From Lentimicrobiaceae bacterium (GTDB lineage: Bacteria; Bacteroidota; Bacteroidia; Bacteroidales; JAGNHN01): a stretch of 37,135 bases of DNA. The translations under genes were made by a program, and so were the position numbers. This document shows, in pieces, positions 1-7,499 of the stretch (positions are counted from its first letter, which is position 1; every line of letters begins with the position of its first letter). The stretch lies in NCBI GenBank assembly GCA_018001695.1, contig JAGNHN010000035.1:1-37135 (forward strand), read 5' to 3'. Below the pieces are notes generated by a model. The model had not been told where the DNA came from, ran no database searches, and saw only the letters and a list, made by a program, of their open reading frames with translations.

Positions 1-83
1 GCTACCCTGCAGTTCCAGAAACGGTGGAAAACCAAAATCCTTGGCTGGCCAACGATAGTAAACCAACTATTTATTTACTTTGA
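1..83 (+). CDS. Possible C-terminal end of an upstream gene (partial)
   Basis: Reading in frame 3, the first bases encode about 26 residues beginning YPAVPETVENQNPW and ending KPTIYLL before a TGA at 81-83. The composition looks like a protein terminus. The gene would begin outside the window. No family can be assigned from so short a piece. Frame 1 is also open, to a TAG at 109-111, so the choice of frame is a judgement. Confidence 0.3.
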   Translation, partial: YPAVPETVENQNPWLANDSKPTIYLL

Positions 84-142
84 AAGCAGGATTAATGACA
101 GTGACACAGTTTAGTGAGCACTCCCGAAGACCCTGATCCTTG

Positions 143-226
143 TCCCTCTTCCTCTTCCTATCCCTCTCCCTCTTCCTCTTCCTCTCCCTCTTCCTCTTCC
201 TCTCCCTCTCCCTCTCCCTCTCCCTC
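143..226 (+). repeat. Hexanucleotide TYCCTC tandem repeat (polypyrimidine tract)
   Basis: Fourteen consecutive 6-base units fit TYCCTC, where Y is C or T; one unit ends in A instead of C. The tract is pure pyrimidine apart from that base and continues into a run of C at 226-230. The last units give five C-runs of at least three bases spaced by one to three bases, so the minus strand fits the simple G-quadruplex rule. The homopurine/homopyrimidine character also suits triplex DNA. It lies 37 bases before the preferred start of the DUF2400 gene, so it is probably in that gene's leader. Confidence 0.95.
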
Positions 227-262
227 CCCCTATTTATCTCCAGATTTCTCACTACATTTACG

Positions 263-1045
263 ATGTCAATGACATCTCTCCCTATCGAAATGCTTCGTCA
301 CCAGCTGGATATGCAGGCAGCACTGTACAATCAGCCTGCCTTCATTGAAGGAGACCCTATTTCGATACCCCACCGCTATACCTCCATTCCTGATCGTGAA
401 ATCTCAGGCTTTTTCGCAGCTACCCTGGCATGGGGAAGAAGGGACCTTACGATCCGCCATACCACCCTGCTCATGGAAAGAATGGGTCATGAACCCCATC
501 GCTTTATCATGGAAGCATCTGAAAAAGAAATATTTATAACCTCCCGCTTCATTCATCGAACTTTTCAGCCCGACGACTGCCTGTACTTCCTTACAGCACT
601 CAAGAACATATATGCAACCCACGGCAGCCTGGAAGCAGCCTTCCTTATCCAGAACAACCCAGCATCCATGGCCATGCGCATCCATACCTTCCGTGAGCGC
701 TTTCTTGCCTGGCCCCACCTGACACGTACGGCCAAACACCTCGCCGATCCCTTCCAGGGTTCAGCGGCCAAACGTATCAATATGTTCCTGAGATGGATGG
801 TGCGCAAGGATGACAGGGGCGTCGACCTCGGCATATGGAAACAGATCAGCCCATCTGAACTCCATTGTCCCCTGGATGTCCATTCCGGCCGGACCGCCCG
901 AAGGCTGGGACTGCTGCACCGCAGGCAAAATGACTGGAAAGCTGTGGAAGAACTCACAGCAAGGCTGAGAGAACTGGACCCGCAAGACCCGGTCAAATAT
1001 GATTTTGCCCTCTTTGGTGCCGGTATTCAGGTAATGGTAGGCTAA
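263..1045 (+). CDS. TIGR02757 / DUF2400 family protein
   Basis: Encodes 260 residues from the ATG at 263, the usual length for this family. The recognisable signature is the C-terminal end, DPQDPVKYDFALFGAG, preceded by a block resembling LGLLHRRQNDWKAVEELT. The family (PF09674) is common in Bacteroidota and has no established function that I know of. The frame can be extended to a TTG at 140, but that would translate the CT hexamer tract into a Leu-Ser/Leu-Phe repeat, which I take as leader, not protein. A second ATG at 269 is possible. No Shine-Dalgarno sequence is visible. The next gene has its own promoter candidate 12 bases after this stop, so the two may be separate units. Confidence 0.85.
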   Translation: MSMTSLPIEMLRHQLDMQAALYNQPAFIEGDPISIPHRYTSIPDREISGFFAATLAWGRRDLTIRHTTLLMERMGHEPHRFIMEASEKEIFITSRFIHRTFQPDDCLYFLTALKNIYATHGSLEAAFLIQNNPASMAMRIHTFRERFLAWPHLTRTAKHLADPFQGSAAKRINMFLRWMVRKDDRGVDLGIWKQISPSELHCPLDVHSGRTARRLGLLHRRQNDWKAVEELTARLRELDPQDPVKYDFALFGAGIQVMVG

Positions 1046-1056
1046 TCATAAAATTG

Positions 1057-1064
1057 TAGATTTG
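1057..1064 (+). promoter_or_regulatory. Candidate Bacteroidota -7 promoter element
   Basis: TAGATTTG matches the TAnnTTTG consensus exactly. It lies between the DUF2400 stop and the channel gene. The -33 region is poor (a TGG about 19 bases upstream). Predicted transcription start is near 1070. Confidence 0.45.
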
Positions 1065-1135
1065 TAGTTAGAGCATTGATGTTGTTGCAACAGCTGCTCC
1101 CGGGATTACTTTTCACCAAAACACATTCCCTTCAG

Positions 1136-1963
1136 ATGAGAAAACTTGGATCAGCAAGACATATCAGAGACTGGCGGTTGCGTTGGAGAGAGATCATCTT
1201 TGAGACCAACACCAGAGAAGGCAGGGCCTTTGACCTGATTCTGCTCTTTTTGATACTCCTCAGCGTATTGGTGGTTCTGCTGGACAGCATCTCGCGCTTC
1301 CACCTCAAGTTTGGCTGGACACTTTACATGCTGGAATGGATACTAACCTTTCTCTTCACCATCGAATACGTCATGCGTGTCATCACGTCAGAGAAACCAA
1401 AGAATTATGTTCTCAGCTTCTTCGGAATCATCGACCTGCTGGCGATCGTACCAACCTATCTGAGCATCTTCTTCATGGGTTATCAATATCTGACGATCAT
1501 CCGAATACTTCGACTATTGCGGATCTTCCGTATCCTGAAACTTGTGCGCTTCATCCGCGCCAGCCATACGTTGGCCCAATCCATCCGGAACAATCGGTTT
1601 AAAATTCTTGTCTTTCTGGAGTTTATGCTGTTGATAGTCACCATCCTTGGGTCAATCATGTACCTTATCGAAGGGCCGGAAAATGGATTCAAAGACATTC
1701 CAACCAGCATCTACTGGGCCATCGTGACCATGACCACGGTCGGCTATGGCGACATTGCGCCTCAAACGGGGCTGGGGCAAATCATCGCCTCCTTCATCAT
1801 GATCCTGGGTTATGCCATCATCGCGATCCCCACTGGTTTCGTCACCCTGGAAATGGTAAAAATGGAAAAGGAGAAAGAAACCGGAGAAATCTGCAATCAC
1901 TGCGGCCAGGTCGGGCATGTGGAAGGTGCCAAATTCTGCTGCCACTGTGGGAAGAAGCTGTAA
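1136..1963 (+). CDS. Voltage-gated potassium channel with C-terminal zinc ribbon
   Basis: Inner-membrane ion channel of the six-segment ion transporter family, 275 residues from ATG 1136. S1 starts near residue 32. S4 (residues 123-141) has Arg or Lys at every third position (123, 126, 129, 132, 135, 138, 141), the classic voltage sensor. The pore carries the potassium filter TVGYGD at 201-206, between S5 and S6. After S6 the chain becomes charged and ends in two CxxC pairs, Cys253/256 and Cys268/271, forming a small cytoplasmic zinc ribbon. An upstream ATG at 1079 and a TTG at 1076 add about 20 residues; I prefer 1136 because the basic pre-S1 segment starts there, but the candidate promoter at 1057 is compatible with either. 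Potassium selectivity is inferred from the filter; the role of the ribbon is unknown. Confidence 0.88.
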   Translation: MRKLGSARHIRDWRLRWREIIFETNTREGRAFDLILLFLILLSVLVVLLDSISRFHLKFGWTLYMLEWILTFLFTIEYVMRVITSEKPKNYVLSFFGIIDLLAIVPTYLSIFFMGYQYLTIIRILRLLRIFRILKLVRFIRASHTLAQSIRNNRFKILVFLEFMLLIVTILGSIMYLIEGPENGFKDIPTSIYWAIVTMTTVGYGDIAPQTGLGQIIASFIMILGYAIIAIPTGFVTLEMVKMEKEKETGEICNHCGQVGHVEGAKFCCHCGKKL

Positions 1964-2078
1964 GGGCTTGACGTACTCGTGCATACAAGGCGCAATATCA
2001 TTAAGTCAGGCTGCAATCCTGGCATATTCATCCCGGTAATTGTTAAGCGCATACTGTCAAGGTATATCCCAAATTCCT

Positions 2079-2086
2079 TACATTTG
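2079..2086 (+). promoter_or_regulatory. Candidate Bacteroidota -7 promoter element
   Basis: TACATTTG fits TAnnTTTG exactly and lies 24 bases before the lipoprotein start at 2110, a normal distance. The -33 box is not convincing. The 146-base gap from 1964 holds no other signal I can see. Confidence 0.45.
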
Positions 2087-2109
2087 TCAGTTCATCATCT
2101 CATCATAGC

Positions 2110-2712
2110 ATGAAATACGCGCTTTTTTTCTTCCCCCTGCTGCTTTCCCTCGGAATGGTGGCTTGTGACAAGGACATGGATGAGCCGGAACCCCTGCCGC
2201 TGGACAATTTCTTTCCGACAAGCCGCGGTTCCTACTGGACCTACGCCGGGTATGATGGTGGATTAACCTATAATGTTGAGATCACAGGTACCGATACCAT
2301 CAATGGCATCCCTTACGTCACCTTTAACCATAGTCTGTATGGCACGGGTAAATTCAGGAAGAATGGCGGATCCTATTACCACCTCTTTAATATCAACGGA
2401 ACCGATACAGAATTCCTCTACCTCAAGCATGACCAGGCCGCCGGGCATACCTGGACCATGGAATACAGCATGAGTGGCATCCCGACGCGGCTGAAATACA
2501 CCATCGAAGAAGTGGATGTCGATAAGGTAATCAATGGCATGTTCTATAAAGATGTGATCTCGGTCCGGATGGACACCTACATTGACCAGGGTGGCGGGTT
2601 TGACTCGGTCTATATCAGTGGCATCTACCATTATGCCAACAACATTGGCTTCATTTTCTCCGATGTCAGCGGAGAAGGCATGACCTACCTCGAATTCTTC
2701 AACATCAAGTAA
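2110..2712 (+). CDS. Hypothetical lipoprotein
   Basis: A 200-residue exported protein. Residues 1-18 form a hydrophobic signal peptide, and MVAC at 16-19 is a lipobox with Cys19 as the lipid anchor. The mature part starts with an acidic, proline-rich linker and continues as alternating polar and aromatic residues, suggesting a beta-rich globular domain. I recognise no named family. It probably sits in the outer or inner membrane facing the periplasm. A candidate -7 element lies just upstream. Its stop codon directly abuts the stop of the convergent MFS gene with no base between them, so the two transcripts must either overlap or terminate inside coding sequence. Confidence 0.75.
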   Translation: MKYALFFFPLLLSLGMVACDKDMDEPEPLPLDNFFPTSRGSYWTYAGYDGGLTYNVEITGTDTINGIPYVTFNHSLYGTGKFRKNGGSYYHLFNINGTDTEFLYLKHDQAAGHTWTMEYSMSGIPTRLKYTIEEVDVDKVINGMFYKDVISVRMDTYIDQGGGFDSVYISGIYHYANNIGFIFSDVSGEGMTYLEFFNIK

Positions 2713-4041
2713 TTACGGTTCTTCAGTTTGTCTTTCGGCCTCCAGGGTTTCAAATCGGGCCAGGGGGACATGGTAGTATGACCATACCATAAAAACGATG
2801 GAGGAGATCAGTATTATAATCCCGATGAGAAATGTGAGGGTAAATCCCAGCCATTCATAGAAAACCACCCCAAGCAGCGGTGCAAAAATGGCCCGGAATC
2901 CGGTCAGCGACAAATGGATCTCCTGGTAGAGTCCTGCCTCCGAAGGCCTGCAGAAATAGGCTGATCCGATGTTCCACAGCAGGGGCATCGTTGCGGCGAA
3001 TATCCCGTGAAACAATACATAGGCGATCAGGCCATAGTAAATGGTGATCATACCTAACTGAAACGAAGCCGGCCACCACTGGGTCAGAATAAGCGTGGAT
3101 ACATAGAGTGCAACACTGCCATACGATATGGTCGCAAAACGCCTCGGACCCAAAATTCCGATCAGTTTGCCAAAAAACGGCAATAATATGATTGCCAGTA
3201 TATTATACACATTGCGATAAAAAGCCACACTTGAATAGCTGAGGTTCAGACCCTCATAGAAAAAGAGGATGATCACCGTCACCGTGGCCATAAACCCAAA
3301 CCCATAGATCATAAAACCAATCTCGAAATGCCGGTAGGGTTCATTTTCCTTCAATACATTGACCATATTATTGATGGAATCCCTGACAGAACTCAAAAAC
3401 GACCGGGAAGGCCTTTCACTTTCCAGCTGTGGAAAGGGGATTTCTGCCAGGATAAAGCCTGAAATAACGCCCAGAATGGCAAGGACAGGAAAGACGCTAA
3501 CAAAGATGTAAGGATTGTGGTCCAGCCAATAACCATAGATGAAGGTCACGACGAGCATGACGACTTTACCGGCCGATGTACTGATGCTGTATAAGCGGCC
3601 AAAATTCTCCGGTGCATAGTTGTGTTTCAGCAGGAGATTAATGGAAGGAAAAATGATGGGAGTCCCCAGATAATAGACCAAAAACAAGCCCAGGAAGACC
3701 GCATGCCACCAGGGCTGAGATTCCACCCCACTCAGACTTACCGGAAAGAAGGCGATCAACAGCAGCGGTAAGCGGCTAAATAGGAAGGCATACCGCAGCA
3801 GCTCACGTCTTCGCCTCATCCGTCTCAGGAACTCATTCAGGAATACCAGAAAGAGGAAGACCATCATGCTGAACTGGAACAGCAATCCGAGCTGGTATGA
3901 GCTTCCCCTCAGGCTTTTTACAAATACAAACTCATTTAGCGCCAACACGCCCAGTGTCACCCCTTCCAATAAGGCATAGGCCAGGTGCAGCTTAAACACC
4001 CTGCGTTCATTGCCATCTATTGCAGAAAGGAACCGTGTCAT
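2713..4041 (-). CDS. MFS transporter
   Basis: A 442-residue integral membrane protein with roughly twelve hydrophobic segments in two halves, separated by a charged loop near residues 210-235 (QLESERPSRSF). An arginine-rich stretch, RRMRRRREL, follows the second segment on the cytoplasmic side, as expected for the loop 2-3 region of the major facilitator superfamily. No substrate can be assigned; nothing in the neighbours (YceI, a lipoprotein) hints at one. The start is the ATG at 4041, about 50 bases after a TACCTTTG -7 element. Transcription runs toward the hypothetical lipoprotein and stops flush against it. Confidence 0.82.
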   Translation of the reverse strand: MTRFLSAIDGNERRVFKLHLAYALLEGVTLGVLALNEFVFVKSLRGSSYQLGLLFQFSMMVFLFLVFLNEFLRRMRRRRELLRYAFLFSRLPLLLIAFFPVSLSGVESQPWWHAVFLGLFLVYYLGTPIIFPSINLLLKHNYAPENFGRLYSISTSAGKVVMLVVTFIYGYWLDHNPYIFVSVFPVLAILGVISGFILAEIPFPQLESERPSRSFLSSVRDSINNMVNVLKENEPYRHFEIGFMIYGFGFMATVTVIILFFYEGLNLSYSSVAFYRNVYNILAIILLPFFGKLIGILGPRRFATISYGSVALYVSTLILTQWWPASFQLGMITIYYGLIAYVLFHGIFAATMPLLWNIGSAYFCRPSEAGLYQEIHLSLTGFRAIFAPLLGVVFYEWLGFTLTFLIGIIILISSIVFMVWSYYHVPLARFETLEAERQTEEP

Positions 4042-4090
4042 GCGTTGTTTGGTTGAAAATCCTGTATGGGAAGGTGTTGGATAATCGCTG

Positions 4091-4098
4091 CAAAGGTA
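4091..4098 (-). promoter_or_regulatory. Candidate -7 element for the MFS gene
   Basis: On the minus strand this reads TACCTTTG followed by C, an exact TAnnTTTG match. No TTG occurs at the expected -33 distance, only a T-rich run belonging to the neighbouring terminator. Distance to the ATG at 4041 is typical. Confidence 0.5.
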
Positions 4099-4107
4099 AG
4101 GGGTAGA

Positions 4108-4143
4108 ATAAAAAAACGGGTTGTTATCTCAGACAACAACCCG
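4108..4143 (-). terminator. Intrinsic terminator of the YceI gene
   Basis: A perfect 9-bp stem, CGGGTTGTT at 4117-4125 pairing with AACAACCCG at 4135-4143, with a 9-base loop. Read on the minus strand it is followed directly by TTTTTTT (4116-4110). It lies 22 bases after the YceI stop, oriented to end that transcript. Confidence 0.85.
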
Positions 4144-4165
4144 CCCCCTCTCTCATCCGGGTAAA

Positions 4166-4822
4166 TTACCGGCTGGCAACCAGCTTGATTGTCAGGCCGA
4201 TCTCATCATTAATAAAGTTGTCTTTGAGGTTGTCAAAGAACTTCCTGGAGCCATATTTAACATTCCATTCTGCGCGGTCGATGACAAAAGGAACAGAAGT
4301 GGCATTCAGGGTCATCTCGTTGTTGTCAACCTGTGCGTTGAAGGAGATGCTGCGCTCGGTATCCTTCATCGTCAGGTTACCGGTAATGCGGTAGTTGTTG
4401 TTGCCAAGAAACTCACTGCCTGTGACGACGAACTTGGCAGTCGGGTAGGTTTCTACTTCAAAGAAATCGGCAGACTTAAGATGTCCGACGAGGTCGCCAT
4501 TCATTTTAGGATCGGTGAGGTCCAGATTTACAATGCTCTTCATGTCGATGACGAATTCACCAGCCACGATAGACTCATTGCCCATAGTGATGGAACCCTG
4601 CTGCACAGCAATGGTACCATTGTGCGTTCCGGTAGGCTTGCTGCCGGTCCACTCTATCACACTCTGCTGTACATCTACATTGTAGACGAGGCCCTCACCG
4701 GCAGCTGCATCACCAGCCTCACCTGATTGGACACGGTCTCCTTCCACGCGACTACCGCAGGAAGCGACAAACAAGGTAACGAAAGAAAGCATTAAAACAC
4801 GTTGAAGCATCTTGGTTTTCAT
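4166..4822 (-). CDS. YceI family lipoprotein
   Basis: A 218-residue exported protein of the YceI-like lipocalin family (PF04264), a beta-barrel that in known members binds isoprenoid-type lipids. The signal peptide ends in the lipobox VASC with Cys22. The mature part begins with a Gly/Ala/Glu-rich linker, then the family pattern VIEWTGSKPTGTHNGTI, FVIDMKSIVNLDL and LKSADFFEVETYPTAKF, which are the characteristic YceI strands. It is presumably anchored in the periplasm-facing leaflet. It is monocistronic: divergent from the E1 gene and closed by a strong intrinsic terminator. The natural ligand is not predictable. The start at 4822 is supported by the basic n-region; Met5 is an alternative. 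Confidence 0.9.
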   Translation of the reverse strand: MKTKMLQRVLMLSFVTLFVASCGSRVEGDRVQSGEAGDAAAGEGLVYNVDVQQSVIEWTGSKPTGTHNGTIAVQQGSITMGNESIVAGEFVIDMKSIVNLDLTDPKMNGDLVGHLKSADFFEVETYPTAKFVVTGSEFLGNNNYRITGNLTMKDTERSISFNAQVDNNEMTLNATSVPFVIDRAEWNVKYGSRKFFDNLKDNFINDEIGLTIKLVASR

Positions 4823-4943
4823 AGTTGATTGATTTGTTTAGAATTGCTTAGGTAACACAGGATCAAAAAAAATGTTCATTATAGACAGATGATCGTCACC
4901 GGCATATCAGATATGCCTGAACACTCCCTAAACCATTTTTCCT

Positions 4944-4951
4944 TAAGTTTG
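4944..4951 (+). promoter_or_regulatory. Candidate -7 element for the E1 gene
   Basis: TAAGTTTG fits TAnnTTTG exactly. The predicted transcription start falls near 4957, which makes the in-frame TTG at 4959 an unlikely start and supports the ATG at 4977. No clear -33 box. Confidence 0.5.
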
Positions 4952-4976
4952 TTCGATCTTGCATGAAACTGAAGCC

Positions 4977-7409
4977 ATGAAATCGTTCCATACACCCAGG
5001 TTTTCCCCTGACCTTGCCAGGAAATTCCAGAAAGCAGAAGTTCTCCAGGACTACCGCATTGCCTGTGAAAGCAGGCAGGCCAGTTTAATCGGCCGCAAAG
5101 AAGTGCTGGGAGGCAAGGCCAAGTTTGGGATTTTCGGCGATGGCAAGGAGGTACCCCAGTTGGCCATGGCCCGGTTTTTCCAGGAAGGTGACTGGAGATC
5201 AGGCTACTACAGGGACCAGACGTTTATGTTGGCAGCCGGTATTTTCAGTCTGGAGGAGTTTTTCGCACAGTTATACGGGGATACAGATATGGACTTCAAT
5301 CCTGGCACCGGTGGCCGATTGATGAACAACCATTTTGCGACCCGGATGCTGGACAAGGATGGGAATTGGATGGATCTGGGCAAGATGAAAAACAGCTCTG
5401 CAGATATCAGTCCGACTGCCGGCCAGATGCCACGCCTGTTAGGGTTGGCCCTGGCCTCTAAACTGATCCGCCACAACCCTGGCATGCTGGTGGACGAAAG
5501 GCTATCGGACCAGGGTAACGAGGTAGCCTTTGGCACGATAGGCGATGCGAGCACCAGCGAGGGTCTTTTCTGGGAAAGCCTGAATGCCGCCGGGGTATTG
5601 CAGGTTCCGATGGCTGTGTCCGTCTGGGACGATGAATTTGGCATCAGTGTGCACAAGTCGGTTCAGACTACAAAACAAAGTATCAGCGAAGCGCTGCGAG
5701 GGTTTCAGGCCGGTGAATCCAGTCCTGGTATCCACATTTACCAGGCCAGGGCCTGGGATTATCCAGCATTGATGGAGATGTACCGCGAAGGTATTGCCCT
5801 CTGCCGCAAAGATCACGTTCCTGTATTGTTCCACGTCACAGAGGTAACGCAACCCCAGGGGCATAGCACATCTGGATCACATGAGCGCTACAAGAGCGCG
5901 GAGCGGCTGGAATGGGAAAAGGAACACGACTGTATAGTGCAGATGCGGGCTTTCATTCTGGAATCCGGACTGGCGAAGGCTGAAGAGCTTGATAAGATCG
6001 AAGAAGAAGCCCTGCAACGGGCCCGTCAGGCACGAAAAACCGCCTGGGAAAATTATCAGCAGCCCATCCGGCGCAAGCGTGATGAGTTCCTGAAGATGGT
6101 GAATGTAACCACCTGTAATTGTGCCAAGACCAGCAAAATCGAGGCCATCAAACATGACCTGGCCAGGATAGGAGAACCATTGCGCAGGGATGTGATGTCT
6201 TCAGCCCGGAAAATCCTGAGACTGATCTGCAACCAATGCAGCGATCCCTCCAATTCCCTTAAAGTCAATGTCACCCAATGGCTAAATCAGGCATGGAATG
6301 ATAACCAGACGAGGTATAGCAGCCATCTATATTCTGAATCTGACTCATCAGCCCTGAAGGTAAATGCAGTGCCCCCGATCTTTGCCGAAGATGCCCCCAT
6401 GGTTCCAGGTCGTGAGATCTTACGGGACAATTTCGACCACATTTTCAAGACATATCCGCATGCCCTCATCTTTGGCGAGGATGTAGGGAAGATTGGAGGT
6501 GTGAACCAGACGCTGGAAGGGCTGCAGGCAAAATACGGTGCGGACAGGATCGCAGACACCGGGATCAGGGAAGCTACCATTGTCGGGCAAAGCATAGGGC
6601 TTGCCATGCGCGGACTGAGGCCTATCGCCGAGATCCAGTATTTCGATTACCTGCTTTACGGCCTGCAGGTGATGAGCGATGACCTGGCTACGCTCCAATA
6701 CCGCACCCGTGGCGGGCAGAAAGCGCCGGTCATCATCAGCACCCGCGGTCATCGCCTCGAAGGGATATGGCATTCCGGATCACCGCTGAGCATGGTCATC
6801 AACTCCATCAGGGGCGTACATGTACTGGTACCCAGGAACATGACGCAGGCAGCAGGTTTCTACAATACCATGCTTGCCTCAGACGAGCCTGCCCTCATTA
6901 TCGAACCACTCAACGGTTATCGCCTGCGCGAACCAAGACCCGGCAACATTGGTGAATTCCGGGTGCCTCTTGGCGTACCGGAAATCCTGGAGCAAGGTAC
7001 AGATATCACCCTGGTCACCTACGGATCCTGTGTAAGAATCGCCCAGGACGCCGTCGAACAACTGAAAGAATACGGCATCTCGGTGGAACTTATCGATGTT
7101 CAAAGCCTGCTGCCCTTCGATCTGCACCATACCATCGCCAGTTCGGTGGCAAAGACCAATAAGGTCGTATTCTTTGATGAGGATGTGCCCGGCGGAGCGA
7201 CGGCTTTCATGATGCAGCAGGTGCTGGAAGTCCAGAAAGCCTTCCATTTCCTGGATGCGGCCCCGGTGACGATCACGGCCCAGGAACACCGTGCTGCCTA
7301 CTCCTCGGATGGAGATTACTTCTCTAATCCCAATGCAGAAGACGTATTCGATACCATTTATAATATCATGCACGAATATAATCCCTCGCGGTATCCCAAA
7401 ATTTTCTGA
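4977..7409 (+). CDS. 2-oxo acid dehydrogenase E1, fused alpha and beta subunits
   Basis: A cytoplasmic thiamine-diphosphate enzyme of 810 residues that joins the E1 alpha (about 20-400) and E1 beta (about 478-800) subunits of a pyruvate or branched-chain 2-oxo acid dehydrogenase complex. It would decarboxylate the oxo acid and transfer the acyl group to lipoyl-E2. The alpha half shows GDASTSEGLFWESLN (189-203), the ThDP/Mg motif, ending in WDDEFGISV where simple E1 alphas usually have NN. The beta half shows the conserved IFGEDVGKIGGV and RGGQKAPV blocks. Fused E1 of this type is common in Bacteroidota, usually annotated as branched-chain E1. No E2 or E3 gene is adjacent, so the substrate is unproven. 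ATG 4977 is chosen over TTG 4959 because of the promoter position. Confidence 0.88.
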   Translation: MKSFHTPRFSPDLARKFQKAEVLQDYRIACESRQASLIGRKEVLGGKAKFGIFGDGKEVPQLAMARFFQEGDWRSGYYRDQTFMLAAGIFSLEEFFAQLYGDTDMDFNPGTGGRLMNNHFATRMLDKDGNWMDLGKMKNSSADISPTAGQMPRLLGLALASKLIRHNPGMLVDERLSDQGNEVAFGTIGDASTSEGLFWESLNAAGVLQVPMAVSVWDDEFGISVHKSVQTTKQSISEALRGFQAGESSPGIHIYQARAWDYPALMEMYREGIALCRKDHVPVLFHVTEVTQPQGHSTSGSHERYKSAERLEWEKEHDCIVQMRAFILESGLAKAEELDKIEEEALQRARQARKTAWENYQQPIRRKRDEFLKMVNVTTCNCAKTSKIEAIKHDLARIGEPLRRDVMSSARKILRLICNQCSDPSNSLKVNVTQWLNQAWNDNQTRYSSHLYSESDSSALKVNAVPPIFAEDAPMVPGREILRDNFDHIFKTYPHALIFGEDVGKIGGVNQTLEGLQAKYGADRIADTGIREATIVGQSIGLAMRGLRPIAEIQYFDYLLYGLQVMSDDLATLQYRTRGGQKAPVIISTRGHRLEGIWHSGSPLSMVINSIRGVHVLVPRNMTQAAGFYNTMLASDEPALIIEPLNGYRLREPRPGNIGEFRVPLGVPEILEQGTDITLVTYGSCVRIAQDAVEQLKEYGISVELIDVQSLLPFDLHHTIASSVAKTNKVVFFDEDVPGGATAFMMQQVLEVQKAFHFLDAAPVTITAQEHRAAYSSDGDYFSNPNAEDVFDTIYNIMHEYNPSRYPKIF

Positions 7410-7499
7410 ATCACTTTCTACAACACACGGCAGTGATCCCATTGCGCGTTCTTCAATCAACAAATCAAGGAAGGGCAATGCCACAATATTGTCAATATC

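Noticed and set aside
74-81. TTACTTTG as a promoter for the DUF2400 gene
   Set aside because: One mismatch at the conserved A and no -33 box; too weak to list.
67-252. Minus-strand open frame encoding Arg/Glu/Lys repeats
   Set aside because: It is the translation of the complementary strand of the hexamer tract; no sequence outside the repeat looks coding.
140-262. N-terminal extension of the DUF2400 protein from TTG 140
   Set aside because: It consists of Leu-Ser/Leu-Phe units from the repeat; from ATG 263 the protein has the usual family length.
7483-7492. Palindrome ACAATATTGT as an operator
   Set aside because: Short A/T-rich palindromes are common; kept only as context for the hypothetical gene.
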